From Cephalotrichum gorgonifer (taxonomy: Eukaryota > Ascomycota > Sordariomycetes > Microascales > Microascaceae), in NCBI GenBank assembly GCA_900312665.1, contig ONZQ02000018.1, positions 396,264 to 460,263 of the forward strand: DNA of 64,000 nucleotides, in the 5' to 3' direction. Made by a program: the position numbers and the translations under genes. How positions within the stretch are numbered: the stretch's first letter is position 1; each line of letters begins with the position of its first letter. The notes below the pieces were generated by a model, which was not told the DNA's origin, did no database searches, and worked only from the letters and a program-made list of their open reading frames with translations. Positions 44,612 through 53,887 of this stretch are shown piece by piece.

Positions 44612-45388
44612 GGTGGATAGTGGGTGCAAGGGTGAAGTAGCCAAAGTTCATGTGGTGTCACAGTCAGGGTCTGGAAGGTGCGTTCGTGCGCATGTGTATG
44701 TGTGTGTTTGTGTGTGTGTGTGTGTGCGTGGCGTCTAGCTGTTATTGGCCTGATTCGATGTGGCCGACATGCATTGACAACGCAGCATTCATTAATGGGA
44801 AAGAGGAATATTGCTGTTTCTCTAAGGTTCCGCGGGATGCGGTCGAGAAATAGGCCAACCGGTGGCGATATTGATGCTATCTTCTCGGGAGACGGAAAAT
44901 GTTTTTTAAGGGTGGCGCTCTTTTCTGTCTGGGCTCTAACAGGATAACAGAGCCAAGTAGCATATACCGCCGATAGGTTACACAAAGATGCAGTGAGGCG
45001 TAATCGCTTTGTCATGTCGTTTCCGTCTCTTCCGCAGGCACAGCCACCTGCACTTGCGAGTGGGACAATATTACTGTTGGGTAGGAATAAGGGCTGAGCG
45101 AGAAGATTCGGGTTGATATGCATGTCGGGGCCGCCCTCGATGCAGCCAGGGGCCAAGCCGACCAGGCTGGCTGTCTTGTCTACACGAACCAGCAGAAGCT
45201 AGGGGTAAGAGCAAGGACGGCATGACATATAGTCACTCTATCTGTGCGATCCGTCCGTCAACTCTATAGAATCTATAAACGTTTTCCTTCTCGAATGTAT
45301 CCTCAACCTCCCTGAAGCTGCCGTATCGTATCGTCTGCTACCCTTAGCTTACCAATCTTCGCCACCCCATACGCCTCTCCTCGCGACA
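44612..45388. promoter_or_regulatory. shared promoter region of the two SesA-like genes
   Basis: 777 bp between divergent start codons. It holds a TG-rich microsatellite at about 44693-44730 close to the first gene's start and no credible gene. The head-to-head arrangement suggests that both effectors are expressed together. Confidence 0.55.
44693..44730 (+). repeat. TG dinucleotide microsatellite
   Basis: About 38 bp of mostly TG repeats, interrupted once by TTTG, roughly 85 bp upstream of the first SesA-like start codon. Confidence 0.85.
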
Positions 45389-46072
45389 ATGACCGCCACA
45401 AAGCTGGCCCAGGCCGCAGAAGAAGCCAAGGAGGGCCTCGATGAGGCAATCGGAAACGTCGACCTAGCCATTTACGACAGCAAAGACGTCGGCGAGGTGA
45501 AGTACTTGCCCAAGGCGCTATACGGTGTCCAACGCCACCTTCCGACTGCCAAGGATCTCCTTGCGCGGATGATGGATAGTCTGGACGAGTCCGAGTCGGA
45601 AGGAGCCGTTCAGAGAGACAGCGCATTTTATCTAAGGGTGAAGACGGCGGCGGAGAATGTCGCGGCCCAGGCGGAGAGCATTTCCACACTCTATTCGCAG
45701 ACGCTGTCGGGAGAGGACGAGGAGGAACCGCCCACGGAGCGGTACCGACGCGCTGTCGGTCCCGGGGGCGAGAAGCTGGAGACGGTGATGGTAGGGCTGC
45801 TGAGGAATATATTCAACGTGGCCCGGAAGTTCCCGCTCGGGAAGGAGGACATCGAGAGCCTGACCAAGGCACTGAGTGAGGTGAAGAGGCTTCCGGTGTC
45901 GTTTTATGAGGATGGTGGGGGCGGGGCTATGCATAATGTTAACAACGGACCCGGAGTCATGCCGATTCACAACGGGACTGGGGCGATTAACACGACTACG
46001 GGGAGTGGTGTCAACCTTCCCGGAGGGACAATCACGAATTTCAATGGGATGCCGCAGGCAGGTGGTTCATAG
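45389..46072 (+). CDS. second SesA-like effector with amyloid-type motif, 227 aa
   Basis: Single exon. The N-terminal 170 residues are helical and follow the SesA pattern more loosely than the neighbour: LPKALYGVQRHLPTAKDLL, then AAENVAAQAESISTLYSQTL, ERYRRAVGPGG, and a helix with KLETVMVGLLRNIFNVARKF. They correspond in order to the LRDAA...LPLI, CEDKAADLKTIF, KYYRSL and VDSLMDGMIADL segments of the other protein. Residues 185-207 carry the shared motif (N-N-G-x-G, P-I-H-N-G-x-G, T-G-S-G), followed by a Gly/Asn-rich tail. P-I-H-N-G is identical to the receptor's. It is probably a diverged duplicate of the other effector, or a second effector wired to the same receptor. No enzyme motif is visible. 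Confidence 0.75.
   Translation: MTATKLAQAAEEAKEGLDEAIGNVDLAIYDSKDVGEVKYLPKALYGVQRHLPTAKDLLARMMDSLDESESEGAVQRDSAFYLRVKTAAENVAAQAESISTLYSQTLSGEDEEEPPTERYRRAVGPGGEKLETVMVGLLRNIFNVARKFPLGKEDIESLTKALSEVKRLPVSFYEDGGGGAMHNVNNGPGVMPIHNGTGAINTTTGSGVNLPGGTITNFNGMPQAGGS
45941..46009 (+). other. amyloid-type motif in the second SesA-like protein
   Basis: Residues 185-207 of the 45389-46072 protein. The closest match to the receptor motif, including the identical PIHNG core and the same spacing throughout. Confidence 0.7.
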
Positions 46073-46195
46073 CCCCGAAGTTAGGTATAAGTGCTCACTT
46101 GATAACTGCAAGAATGATCTGTCGGCTGAGTCGTCTCCCAGGATAGGTGGCCTAGTCGCCTCGGAGTTCGACTCTGTGAGGGTTCCGTGCCATAA

Positions 46196-46972
46196 TCACA
46201 TAATCAGGGCCCCTGAGTCCGTCCCGATGACCCTACCCGTGATATTGTAGTCCTTCATCAGGTAAATGTACGCCTCCGCAACATCACCCGGCCCCGTGAC
46301 CCTCCCCGTTAGATACTTGGAAGCATAGTGCGCGTACAGCCCCTCCCTCTGCTCCGGCGGCAGGGCGTCCCACCTCTCCGTGTCCACCATCCCGGGACTC
46401 ACGGCGTTGATGCGGATGGGCTTCAGGTCCAGCGCGAGGCCGCGCGTTATGCCGCCCACTCCGGCCGCGTACCCCGCCACGATGGACCAGTCCGGGATCG
46501 GGAGCTCCCACGTCGAGGCTGTGGTGAGCGTAATTGACGATTCCACGCCGCCCTCGAGGTATCGAGACCCGACCTTGGCGACGAGGAGGGGCGCCACGAA
46601 GCGCAGTTGGCCCGCCGCGACGATCTTCTCGCGCGTGATCTCCTGGAGGGGCGCGATGGCCAGCGGGTCACCCGCCGTGTAGACGATGTGGTCGACCTTG
46701 CGGCCGAGCTTCGCGAACAAGGCCTCGATCTCCGCCTCGACGGCGTCAGTGGAGAGGTCGCACGCGTAGCCGGCGACCTGGGCGTCTGGGAACTCGGCGG
46801 TGAGGGCCTGGACGGTGGAGGAGACGCGGGAGGGTGAGGAGGAGGAGATGGTGACGATGCCGGAGGCGAAGAGGGTGGCTTTTGCGACGGCGAGGCCGAG
46901 GCCCGAGGTGCCGCCTATGATGAGGACGTGCCTACCGGCGATCTTGTTGTAGTCGTATGCTTTGGAAGTCAT
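46196..46972 (-). CDS. short-chain dehydrogenase/reductase-like protein, 258 aa
   Basis: Single exon. The Rossmann nucleotide-binding site is intact: VLIIGGTSGLGLAVAK (T-G-x3-G-x-G variant, about residues 16-31) and a CDLS segment for the adenine pocket. The NNAG-like strand reads VYTAGDP. The usual catalytic Tyr-x-x-x-Lys is missing: the expected helix reads AGYAAGVGGITRGLALDLKP, with a tyrosine but no lysine four residues on. Such non-canonical members exist in fungi. LALDLKPIRINAVSPGMVDTE is the normal substrate-loop start. It may be a reductase with altered chemistry or a non-catalytic NAD(P)-binding protein. It faces the second SesA-like gene, 120 bp away. Confidence 0.85.
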   Translation of the reverse strand: MTSKAYDYNKIAGRHVLIIGGTSGLGLAVAKATLFASGIVTISSSSPSRVSSTVQALTAEFPDAQVAGYACDLSTDAVEAEIEALFAKLGRKVDHIVYTAGDPLAIAPLQEITREKIVAAGQLRFVAPLLVAKVGSRYLEGGVESSITLTTASTWELPIPDWSIVAGYAAGVGGITRGLALDLKPIRINAVSPGMVDTERWDALPPEQREGLYAHYASKYLTGRVTGPGDVAEAYIYLMKDYNITGRVIGTDSGALIM

Positions 46973-47978
46973 TTTTAGGGTGGGTGTGAGGAGCGCTGGA
47001 AGAAAGGAAGGACTGTTTATTGACGGCTAGTGGGTGCAGCTTATATATACGTAGGATGAAGGTCTATGGTCTTCTTTATGATATGAGCAGAGAGAGTGCA
47101 GCTTTATACCTTTTCAGCTCTGATAATATAGGTTCTTCCTGTTATAGGGCGGGCATGACTACAAGTAACACATAAACACTCGTCTTCAAAGTACGCTATT
47201 GGATTTTTACCCATGTCTAGAGAGCCGGCCCTTAGACGATAACCGGCTCTGTCCTGGTACAAATAAGCGCTAGTGGCATGCCGAAACCATGTTATCGCAA
47301 ATAGTTGCCAATGTTCAAACACGAACCTCCGCAGATGACTGCAGGAATCCCCCGTCCCGCTTTCTTTCATATTATTAGGCAAGATTTTGCGAGGACTCAT
47401 GTTCGAATATCGGATCCATGTTGCAGGGTTAGTGGGTAGGGGTGATATTCGGCGCACCTAGGCGCGCAGTTTCTTGCTTAAACCCGAACCTCGCCTCGCC
47501 GACCGTTTAATGCAAGCTACAAGCGAGATGGATCGTGAGGGTAGAACTTACGGGATATTTATAGCCACCACACTACTGAGTATTACGAGCGTCTCTATTG
47601 TCCTTTCAAGGCTATTATATAGCCACCACCGACATCCAAGAGACGTGGAGTCTTCATCATTCCTTGTTCACGTCTATACTAGCTCATTTATCCCATATAT
47701 ATAGTTTTCTCGAATTTTCTGTATTCCACTGAAAACATGAGAGGGAACGGTTATCGTATCATCTGTACTTCTGAAGGAGATGCAGAAATAGTTCCTCTCG
47801 AGGCCTATAAAATGGACAAAACAGTAGAAAAGATGCTCATTCCTCAAGGGAGGAAGCTGCGAGCAGGCGAAGACCGGTTTGAAGAGGGAGCTTGCCCAAT
47901 CGGGAAAGCTGGAGGCACTGGAGCGAGGCGGTCAAGGGCCTCCATAAATCCGGTTTCACCGAATCAGCAGACGGCGGC
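46973..47978. other. intergenic region
   Basis: About 1 kb upstream of the SDR-like gene and downstream of the next SDR. A 117-codon open frame at 47104-47457 on the minus strand has no recognisable content, and I leave it out. Confidence 0.45.
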
Positions 47979-49047
47979 TTACATCCAGCGCTTAGTTCCA
48001 TTGTAGCTGAGAAGGGTACCTCCGAAGCCCCCCTCCAGCGACGACCGATCAATAGCGGCCAAGCAACGCTGGGCACCCTCCTCGGGCTGTACTGCCCTAA
48101 AGTCGGGAGCAGCATACTTTAGCGATTTTGCGGTGATGGCTTCAAGTCGCACGACATCCTCCCCCGATACTAGTTTGCATGTTTAGTTAGCCAGCCGACC
48201 TAGCTTTAGTTGCCTTACGGTTGGTTCACTTACAAGGCGAAGTCTCCCCGTCCTCCTGTGAAGTATCAACCCGGCCAGGGCACAGTGACATGAACAGAAT
48301 CCCGTCCTCTTCATAGGAAGCAGCTAGCTTTGCGAAGAAGGTGCTGATGGCGGCCTTGCTTGTTGAGTACGGAGCCGCATTGGAGAGCTTTGACTCGTTG
48401 ATCAAATCTGCCTATCTTAGTTACAGCTCATACATATTCGCCCATGCATCTAGATAAAAACACTTACCGAGATCCCCCATGCCGCTCGATATAGCAACTA
48501 CCTTCTTCAACCCACCTTCCCTAATTAGTGGGAGAAAGGCAAAGACAGCCTTGATAGTCCCGAAAACATTGATGTCGAAACTCTTTTGGGTGTCATCAAT
48601 GAGCTCTTGCATGTTTCCCTCCCTTGATGATGACAGGTTAGGTTAGCTAGGTCACTAGTTCATCCACGCGATAGCCAGTGGGACTTACATCTCTTTGACC
48701 GACTTCAGTTCCGTTGCCTTACTGATATATCCGGCATTATTGATAAGGACATCTAGACCCTTGGCTCCAAGTATGCGCTTCGCCTCCTGGGCTGCAACTT
48801 TCATGGCTCCTTCTTCGGTGATATCGGCGGCCAGAACATGTACGTTCGTAATTCCATCTGCTGCCAAGCGTTCCTCGGTGCTCTTTCTGTTTCGAGCTAT
48901 GCCGATGACAGTGTTCGATGGGTTGGCCGCAAGAACTTTGACGAAGCCGTACTAATAAAGCTGAGTTAGGAACGTACTTAGTCTCAGTTGAAGAAATGAT
49001 CATACCCCAAGTCCTCGGGACGCCCCGGTGACGACGTAACTAGGCAT
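47979..49047 (-). CDS. classical short-chain dehydrogenase/reductase (C-factor-like), 274 aa
   Basis: Five exons, in coding order: 49047-49006, 48951-48689, 48622-48468, 48407-48234 and 48169-47979; all phases agree. The protein starts MPSYVVTGASRGLGYGF, the TGxxxGxG cofactor loop. It then has AADITEEG, LDVLINNAGYIS (NNAG strand), INVFGTIKAVFAFLPL, VVAISSGMGDL with the catalytic Ser, and PYSTSKAA with the Tyr-x-x-x-Lys pair. It ends GGTLLSYNGTKRWM. The full catalytic set is present, so it should be an active NAD(P)-dependent oxidoreductase of the small C-factor/carbonyl-reductase group; the substrate is unknown. It is divergent from the epimerase-like gene. Confidence 0.87.
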
Positions 49048-50271
49048 TGCTAGGTTGTGTTATGTAGCTTCTGGTTATATTCTTCAGCTCGAATAGTATC
49101 GTATGATCGCTGTTCTCAGTGAAAATGGTTGAAACTATATCAGGCTTCAGTCGTTATATATGCGCTGTCGAGATTTTCAATGTGTATAAGCCGAGGGCTA
49201 GGCTACCATCGACGTTCATTCGCATTTGAGGTTGAAGCCTACTGAAAAAGTTCTCGGAACGCCGAACACCGACCACTGACAAAACATTCAATTTCTAAGC
49301 CACTGGATAGGGCTAGGTTAGCATCGTTTCTCGTATTCATCTTGAGGTTGTGAGACTGGCCGAAATGTACTTGGAACTCCGAACACCGGCCACTGAGTTT
49401 AGCACAAGGGACGATATGGAATGATTCCCTGCTCCCATTGAAACTAACAAACCAATATCTCAGCTGATAAATGCGACAGATTATCAAGCTAGCCGACGTC
49501 CTACAGCTGAGCGGGTTTGCGTGTATGAAATACCCTCTGTCATTTCCTAGACGCGCGCGCTTGCCAACATTATTAACACCCTCTTCTCGTATGCTACTCG
49601 GATAGCTCCTACCACGACATTTTCAGCCTGTTGGCTCATACCTACTACTGCTTCTTCTAATTTTCAAGACTTAGATTTACATGCAGGTGCAACTAGATCA
49701 GAGAGTCATACCGATGAACGTGTACACTTCTACGGGACTAGGCGGATGGCATACTTGATCCTTAAAAAGGAATATCGAACATGACACGATAGCCTGGCGC
49801 CGAGAAGTCGAGAAACAGCAGGGGATAAATCGAGAACTCCTTACACCGACGAAGTCGCCGTTACAATTACTAGTTAGTAGGAGGTAATCAATTAACCTAC
49901 TTCGTTCTTTACCCTTTGATAGGTAGCTCTTCGCCGTACTCGGAGTTCCGAGATCGACCACTTAGACTTCCCATCCTATCTCAGACGTCAACCACCGTCG
50001 CCTCTCATACAAGGCTGCTGAATAATTATCAATTAGAAATCTGGATCTGAGAAATCATATACGACGATGACAGAAGTGAATGAGGCATGCCTTCTTCGTG
50101 AAGGTTGGGTAGCGAAACTGATGGAGAGGAACAACAATGGGTGTCATAACTGTAGATGCCTTCAGTATAAATATTGAGCAGAGGGTCCCAATATCTAGAC
50201 ATAGCTTCGAAATGCAGATACAGCCCAACATATTCACATTCCCAAGACATATATAGTTCAACAAATTCACG
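49048..50271. promoter_or_regulatory. divergent promoter region of two reductase genes
   Basis: 1.2 kb between head-to-head starts of the C-factor-like SDR and the epimerase-like reductase. It contains an imperfect tandem duplication (listed separately) on the SDR side. No gene is supported; the open frame at 50029-50520 on the minus strand is largely a shadow of the next gene. Confidence 0.5.
49195..49396 (+). repeat. imperfect direct repeat, two copies of about 86 bp
   Basis: Copy A is 49195-49279 and copy B 49310-49396. Both begin GGGCTAGG-TA-CATCG, share TTGAGGTTG in the middle and end GGAAC-CCGAACACCG-CCACTGA. The two are 30 bp apart. Location between two divergent reductase genes makes a regulatory duplication possible. 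Confidence 0.75.
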
Positions 50272-51517
50272 ATGATCATCACCAACCCCGCAATTCCCCT
50301 CGACTCCATCGTCGTGGTCATCGGCGCCAACGGCTACGCCGGCGCAGAGACGTGCCAGAAGCTCCTCGAGGCGGGATTCCGCGTCCGCGGGACAGTTCGA
50401 GATGTCGAGCGTCACCGTGGTTGGATGCATGCCCTCTTCGACAAGAAGTGGCCCGGCAAATTCGAGCTCGTGCGTGTTACGGATTTCGCGGCGGATGGAG
50501 CGTTTGATGAGGCATTCCAAGGTATTTAAGCCCTCCCCCCCTCAAATCCGTATAAAGACGTTGAGATATTATAGCATGTAGATCTGACCCAAAGCTCGCT
50601 TAAATCTAGGAGCAACCGGGGTGATCTACGTCTCGACACCCACTGTCTTCGATCCTGACTCAGACGGCGCCATCGGCCCCATTGTCAAGGGGACGATCAA
50701 GACGCTCGAGGCGGCAGCCCGTGCTGGCGTGAAGCGCTACGTCCTCAGCTCCAGCTCCAAGGCCGTCGAGTCGGCCGCCTATAACCACCCGCACGAGCTG
50801 ACGGAGAAGACTTTCAACCATGAGGCCATAGCCATCGCACGCGACAACCCTCCCGCGGACCCCGTAGAGAGGGCCGTGGTCAAGTATAGTGCCGGAAGGA
50901 CGGAGGCAGAGTTGGCGTTCTGGGACTGGGTCAAGGCGAACGATACGCCCCTCGTCGCTAACTGTGTCGTGCCCGACGGCCTTTTCGGGCGTATTCTCGA
51001 CACTGGGCGTCTAAAGACGGGCTTCTCGACATCTATCGCTATGCTGCAGACCGTGTTGAGAGGTAGTAGCGAGGGTGTCATGAATCTTGGTCAGTTAACG
51101 CTTTTCTCTCCGTTTCTATCTCCATCTCCCCTCCCGTGGCTTATATATGACGGTAAGTCTATGTATAAGCCGACACAGTTACTAATTCTATCCACAGCAT
51201 ACTTCATCGATGTTCAAGACGCAGCCAACCTTCTCGTCGCGGCCGTAGCACTCCCCTCGCTCACCAGCGAGCGCATCTTTGCTTACCGATACAACGCCCC
51301 TTGGAACGACCTCCGCCACCGTATCCGGGAGCTATACCCGGACCGTCCGGATCTCGTGACGGGGGAGGACATCGATGTCGCGGGGCGCGATTTGTCGACT
51401 GCGGAAGGCCCTATCCGGCGCGCTGAAGAGATACTCAAGGAGGTCGGCCTGCCAGGGTATACCAGTTTGGATGACATGTTGCGTGGATTTGTGGACTCGG
51501 TTTATCCTTCCCAGTGA
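50272..51517 (+). CDS. NAD(P)-dependent epimerase/dihydroflavonol-reductase-like protein, 349 aa
   Basis: Three exons: 50272-50521, 50610-51089 and 51198-51517. The last intron (108 nt, no stop) could be retained in frame but has clean splice sites. The N-terminus has the extended-SDR cofactor loop VIGANGYAGAE (G-x-x-G-x-x-G) and RGTVRDVER, whose Arg suits NADP. YVSTPTV and RYVLSSSSKAVES match the strand and catalytic Ser region. The catalytic Tyr helix reads KYSAGRTEAE: the tyrosine is there, but the usual lysine four residues on is arginine. The substrate is unknown; relatives reduce aldehydes, ketones or flavonoid-like compounds. Its promoter region is shared with the SDR at 47979-49047. 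Confidence 0.83.
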
Positions 51518-51725
51518 GAAGGAGAAAGGGAGACGTGTTAATTGAACTAGTCCGTTCTAATATCTCTCGGGGATAGCAACATCCTTCTTGTTTGGAGGGA
51601 AGTAAAGGCTGGGTTGGAGTGGAATCCCGTAACTTAGTTGGGCCTGTGAATTAAACTTGCCGTTCTCTGTTCCTTCCCTATCCGCAGTATGTATAGTCGA
51701 GGTGAACAAGCCGCTTCCCCCTATA

Positions 51726-51780
51726 TTCTAGTTGCACATCTGATACTCAACACCCTCTCTAAGTCACTCTGGTGACTCAC
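51726..51780 (+). repeat. dispersed element, copy 1, with inverted repeat
   Basis: About 55 bp starting TCTAGTTGCACATCTGATAC, similar to 53278-53332. Inside lies a perfect inverted repeat, AGTCAC-TCTG-GTGACT. Confidence 0.6.
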
Positions 51781-52430
51781 ATACCAAATCCCTATATCTG
51801 GCGCACAAACAGAAGAAGCTTATGGATGACTAGCTGGGACCTATTAACTAGCTAATGAAGAGAAGAATATTGTGTCATCCACTTGAGCTGAACGCGTACT
51901 CTAAGCTGATGCCTTGGTACTGTTGGCGGGGATTCGCAGCCCGCCCTGTTAGCTGCAGATGCGCCCGCGGGCCGGGGTGGGTGTCGTGACGATTGGGGGC
52001 CGCGACCTGACCAGGCTATGACTGCTCGTCCAGGCTCCCAGAGGCCAATGGTGGAACGGACAATTGGTAGGCCACAACCGGGACAGGCATCCAAGAAACA
52101 GCCTTACAAGTACACGTGTAATGGGGTATAATATCCACGGGCCATTATAAGGGATCTGTGTTTTTGCTCGCACATATCCCACTACTCTCAGCGTGATTTG
52201 GGTCAGGGCGACTGGGGGTGAGCAGGACCACGAGTTGGGGTGAGCAGGGGTGAGCAGGCTGAGATAGGCATGCGTGCATGATGGTGGGTGTGACAAGAAG
52301 CGGCAGGGCAAAGTACTCTGTGCAGAATCTCACGATTCGCACCAAAGCCGTCATAATATCCTAGTCCAGAGAGCAAGGGCTCTATGTGTCAATACCTCAG
52401 TTCACCCTTCTCATGTTTGCAGAAAGTAGC

Positions 52431-52451
52431 TATATATATATATATATATAT
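52431..52451 (+). repeat. TA dinucleotide microsatellite
   Basis: About ten TA units in intergenic DNA. Confidence 0.9.
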
Positions 52452-53277
52452 CTTGTGATACTGTGGTAGAGGCTCTTCACGCAGCTAAACCGGCCCTAGA
52501 GGAATAATGGGGTGTCTCAGAAAGCACCACCTTTCAAGTCTCATAATACTGACTGCGGCAGCGCGTACGTCCGCCGTGATGAATCGGATTGCGTTGTAAT
52601 AGCCATACCCCCTTACCCCCCTAGATTCAATGTATCGGGGCTCTTACCAGCCTCTTCAATGGGAAGATATTTTTCAACTTGCTACACCAGCTCTTGACAG
52701 GACTACTCAGTCTATACCGTACTTGCAAATTATCAATTTGCTACTAAACGGGTCTATTGGCCTGTTAAAATGGCCGTTAAGATACATAGCAGGGTTGGTT
52801 ATAGACCGGAGTATTCTCTTCTCCGCCTTGTAATAGTTCCATTTATCTTCCTACAAGCTGTTCTTGCGTATCAAACTACGGAATCCAGCCATTATTACGG
52901 AAGAGGTCTCGTGATGTATACTTGGGCCTACTATGAAAACGAGGTATGATCCCTCGGCAGGCCTTTTTTTTGGTGCCTCGCCCGCTCAGAGAATAGACCA
53001 TTCCGGCAAGACAAAGATACAAGATGGCGATATAGCTCCTAGACAAGCTTGCGAAATAATGCTGGCAAGGTGCTCTCCTGGTGATCTCGCGAGCGGCGTT
53101 TTGTTTCCATCAAAGTGTAGAAAATATACTTCCTCTTTTCCTATCAAAGCTTCAAACTATGGCAAGCTATCGACCTATATCTCGTATCAGGAAGTGGCTA
53201 CTCATTTTCTATAATGCAAGGGTGTAGTGTCCCTGGTGTTTTTACTAGAGTTGAAACGTGCCTCGTCCTCCTTCTGC

Positions 53278-53332
53278 ATTCTAGCCGCACATCTGACACT
53301 ACTCCATTCTGTGAGTCAATCTAGTGACTCAT
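53278..53332 (+). repeat. dispersed element, copy 2, with inverted repeat
   Basis: Starts TCTAGCCGCACATCTGACAC and aligns with 51726-51780. Its inverted repeat is GAGTCA-ATCTAG-TGACTC, at the same place as in copy 1 though the sequence differs, so the pairing is kept. Confidence 0.6.
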
Positions 53333-53887
53333 CCTCAGTTGCGAGCATGTGGTTGTACGATAAATCCCCGACATCTCGTTCTAGACGATTGTCTTTACTG
53401 CAACATGTGCAGTGCTCACCCGCTGCCAGAGTTTCAATTGTCATAGGCGGTAAGCCTTGACGCTTGTCCCGCTCGTCATTGGCATCGTTATCAGCCATTG
53501 AGGTAATACTTCGTATCTATGTTTCAGATACAAGTAATACTCGTAATAAACGTAGATCGGAAGCGTGTTGTCCAGCGCGCCGTCGCGCGTTTCGTGATGG
53601 TTTGAGATAAGGTGTAGCACGTGACTCGCGCCCGCAGCCCGCAGAATGATGACTCAGAGCTGGAGGGGCAGATAAGGGGAGCTGATGGTTGAACTCTTTT
53701 TAGCCCCGCCAACCCCGCGACCCCCACCATCACCACGAGACGAGCGCCCAGGAACAATAATTTCAATTCGACCCGATAAGATTTAGACGAAAACATTGGA
53801 AGATCCCCTACACCTCGGGCGTCCCCCTCCCCCCTTCGTAACCGAAATCTCAAACGGAACCTCTTCCGACAACCCTCAACCTCCACG

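Larger units (their letters stand above)
51518..53887. other. AT-rich gene-poor region with repeats
   Basis: 2.4 kb without a supported gene. From about 52500 to 53220 it is AT-rich, with broken open frames, as decayed mobile DNA often is. Two related 55-bp elements and a TA microsatellite are listed separately. The last 150 bases should hold the promoter of the glutaminyl-tRNA synthetase gene. Confidence 0.45.

Noticed and set aside
40170..46072. secondary-metabolite cluster around the NACHT gene
   Set aside because: No polyketide synthase, peptide synthetase, terpene cyclase or cytochrome P450 is present; the reductases beside it are not enough.
47104..47457. 117-codon minus-strand frame between the SDR genes
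   Set aside because: No motif or support; the surrounding DNA is intergenic in character.
51090..51197. retaining the 108-nt in-frame segment in the epimerase-like gene as coding
   Set aside because: It has a GTCAGT donor and a CCACAG acceptor, and removing it joins the protein into a normal family sequence; the segment is Pro/Ser/Leu-rich and unlike the family.
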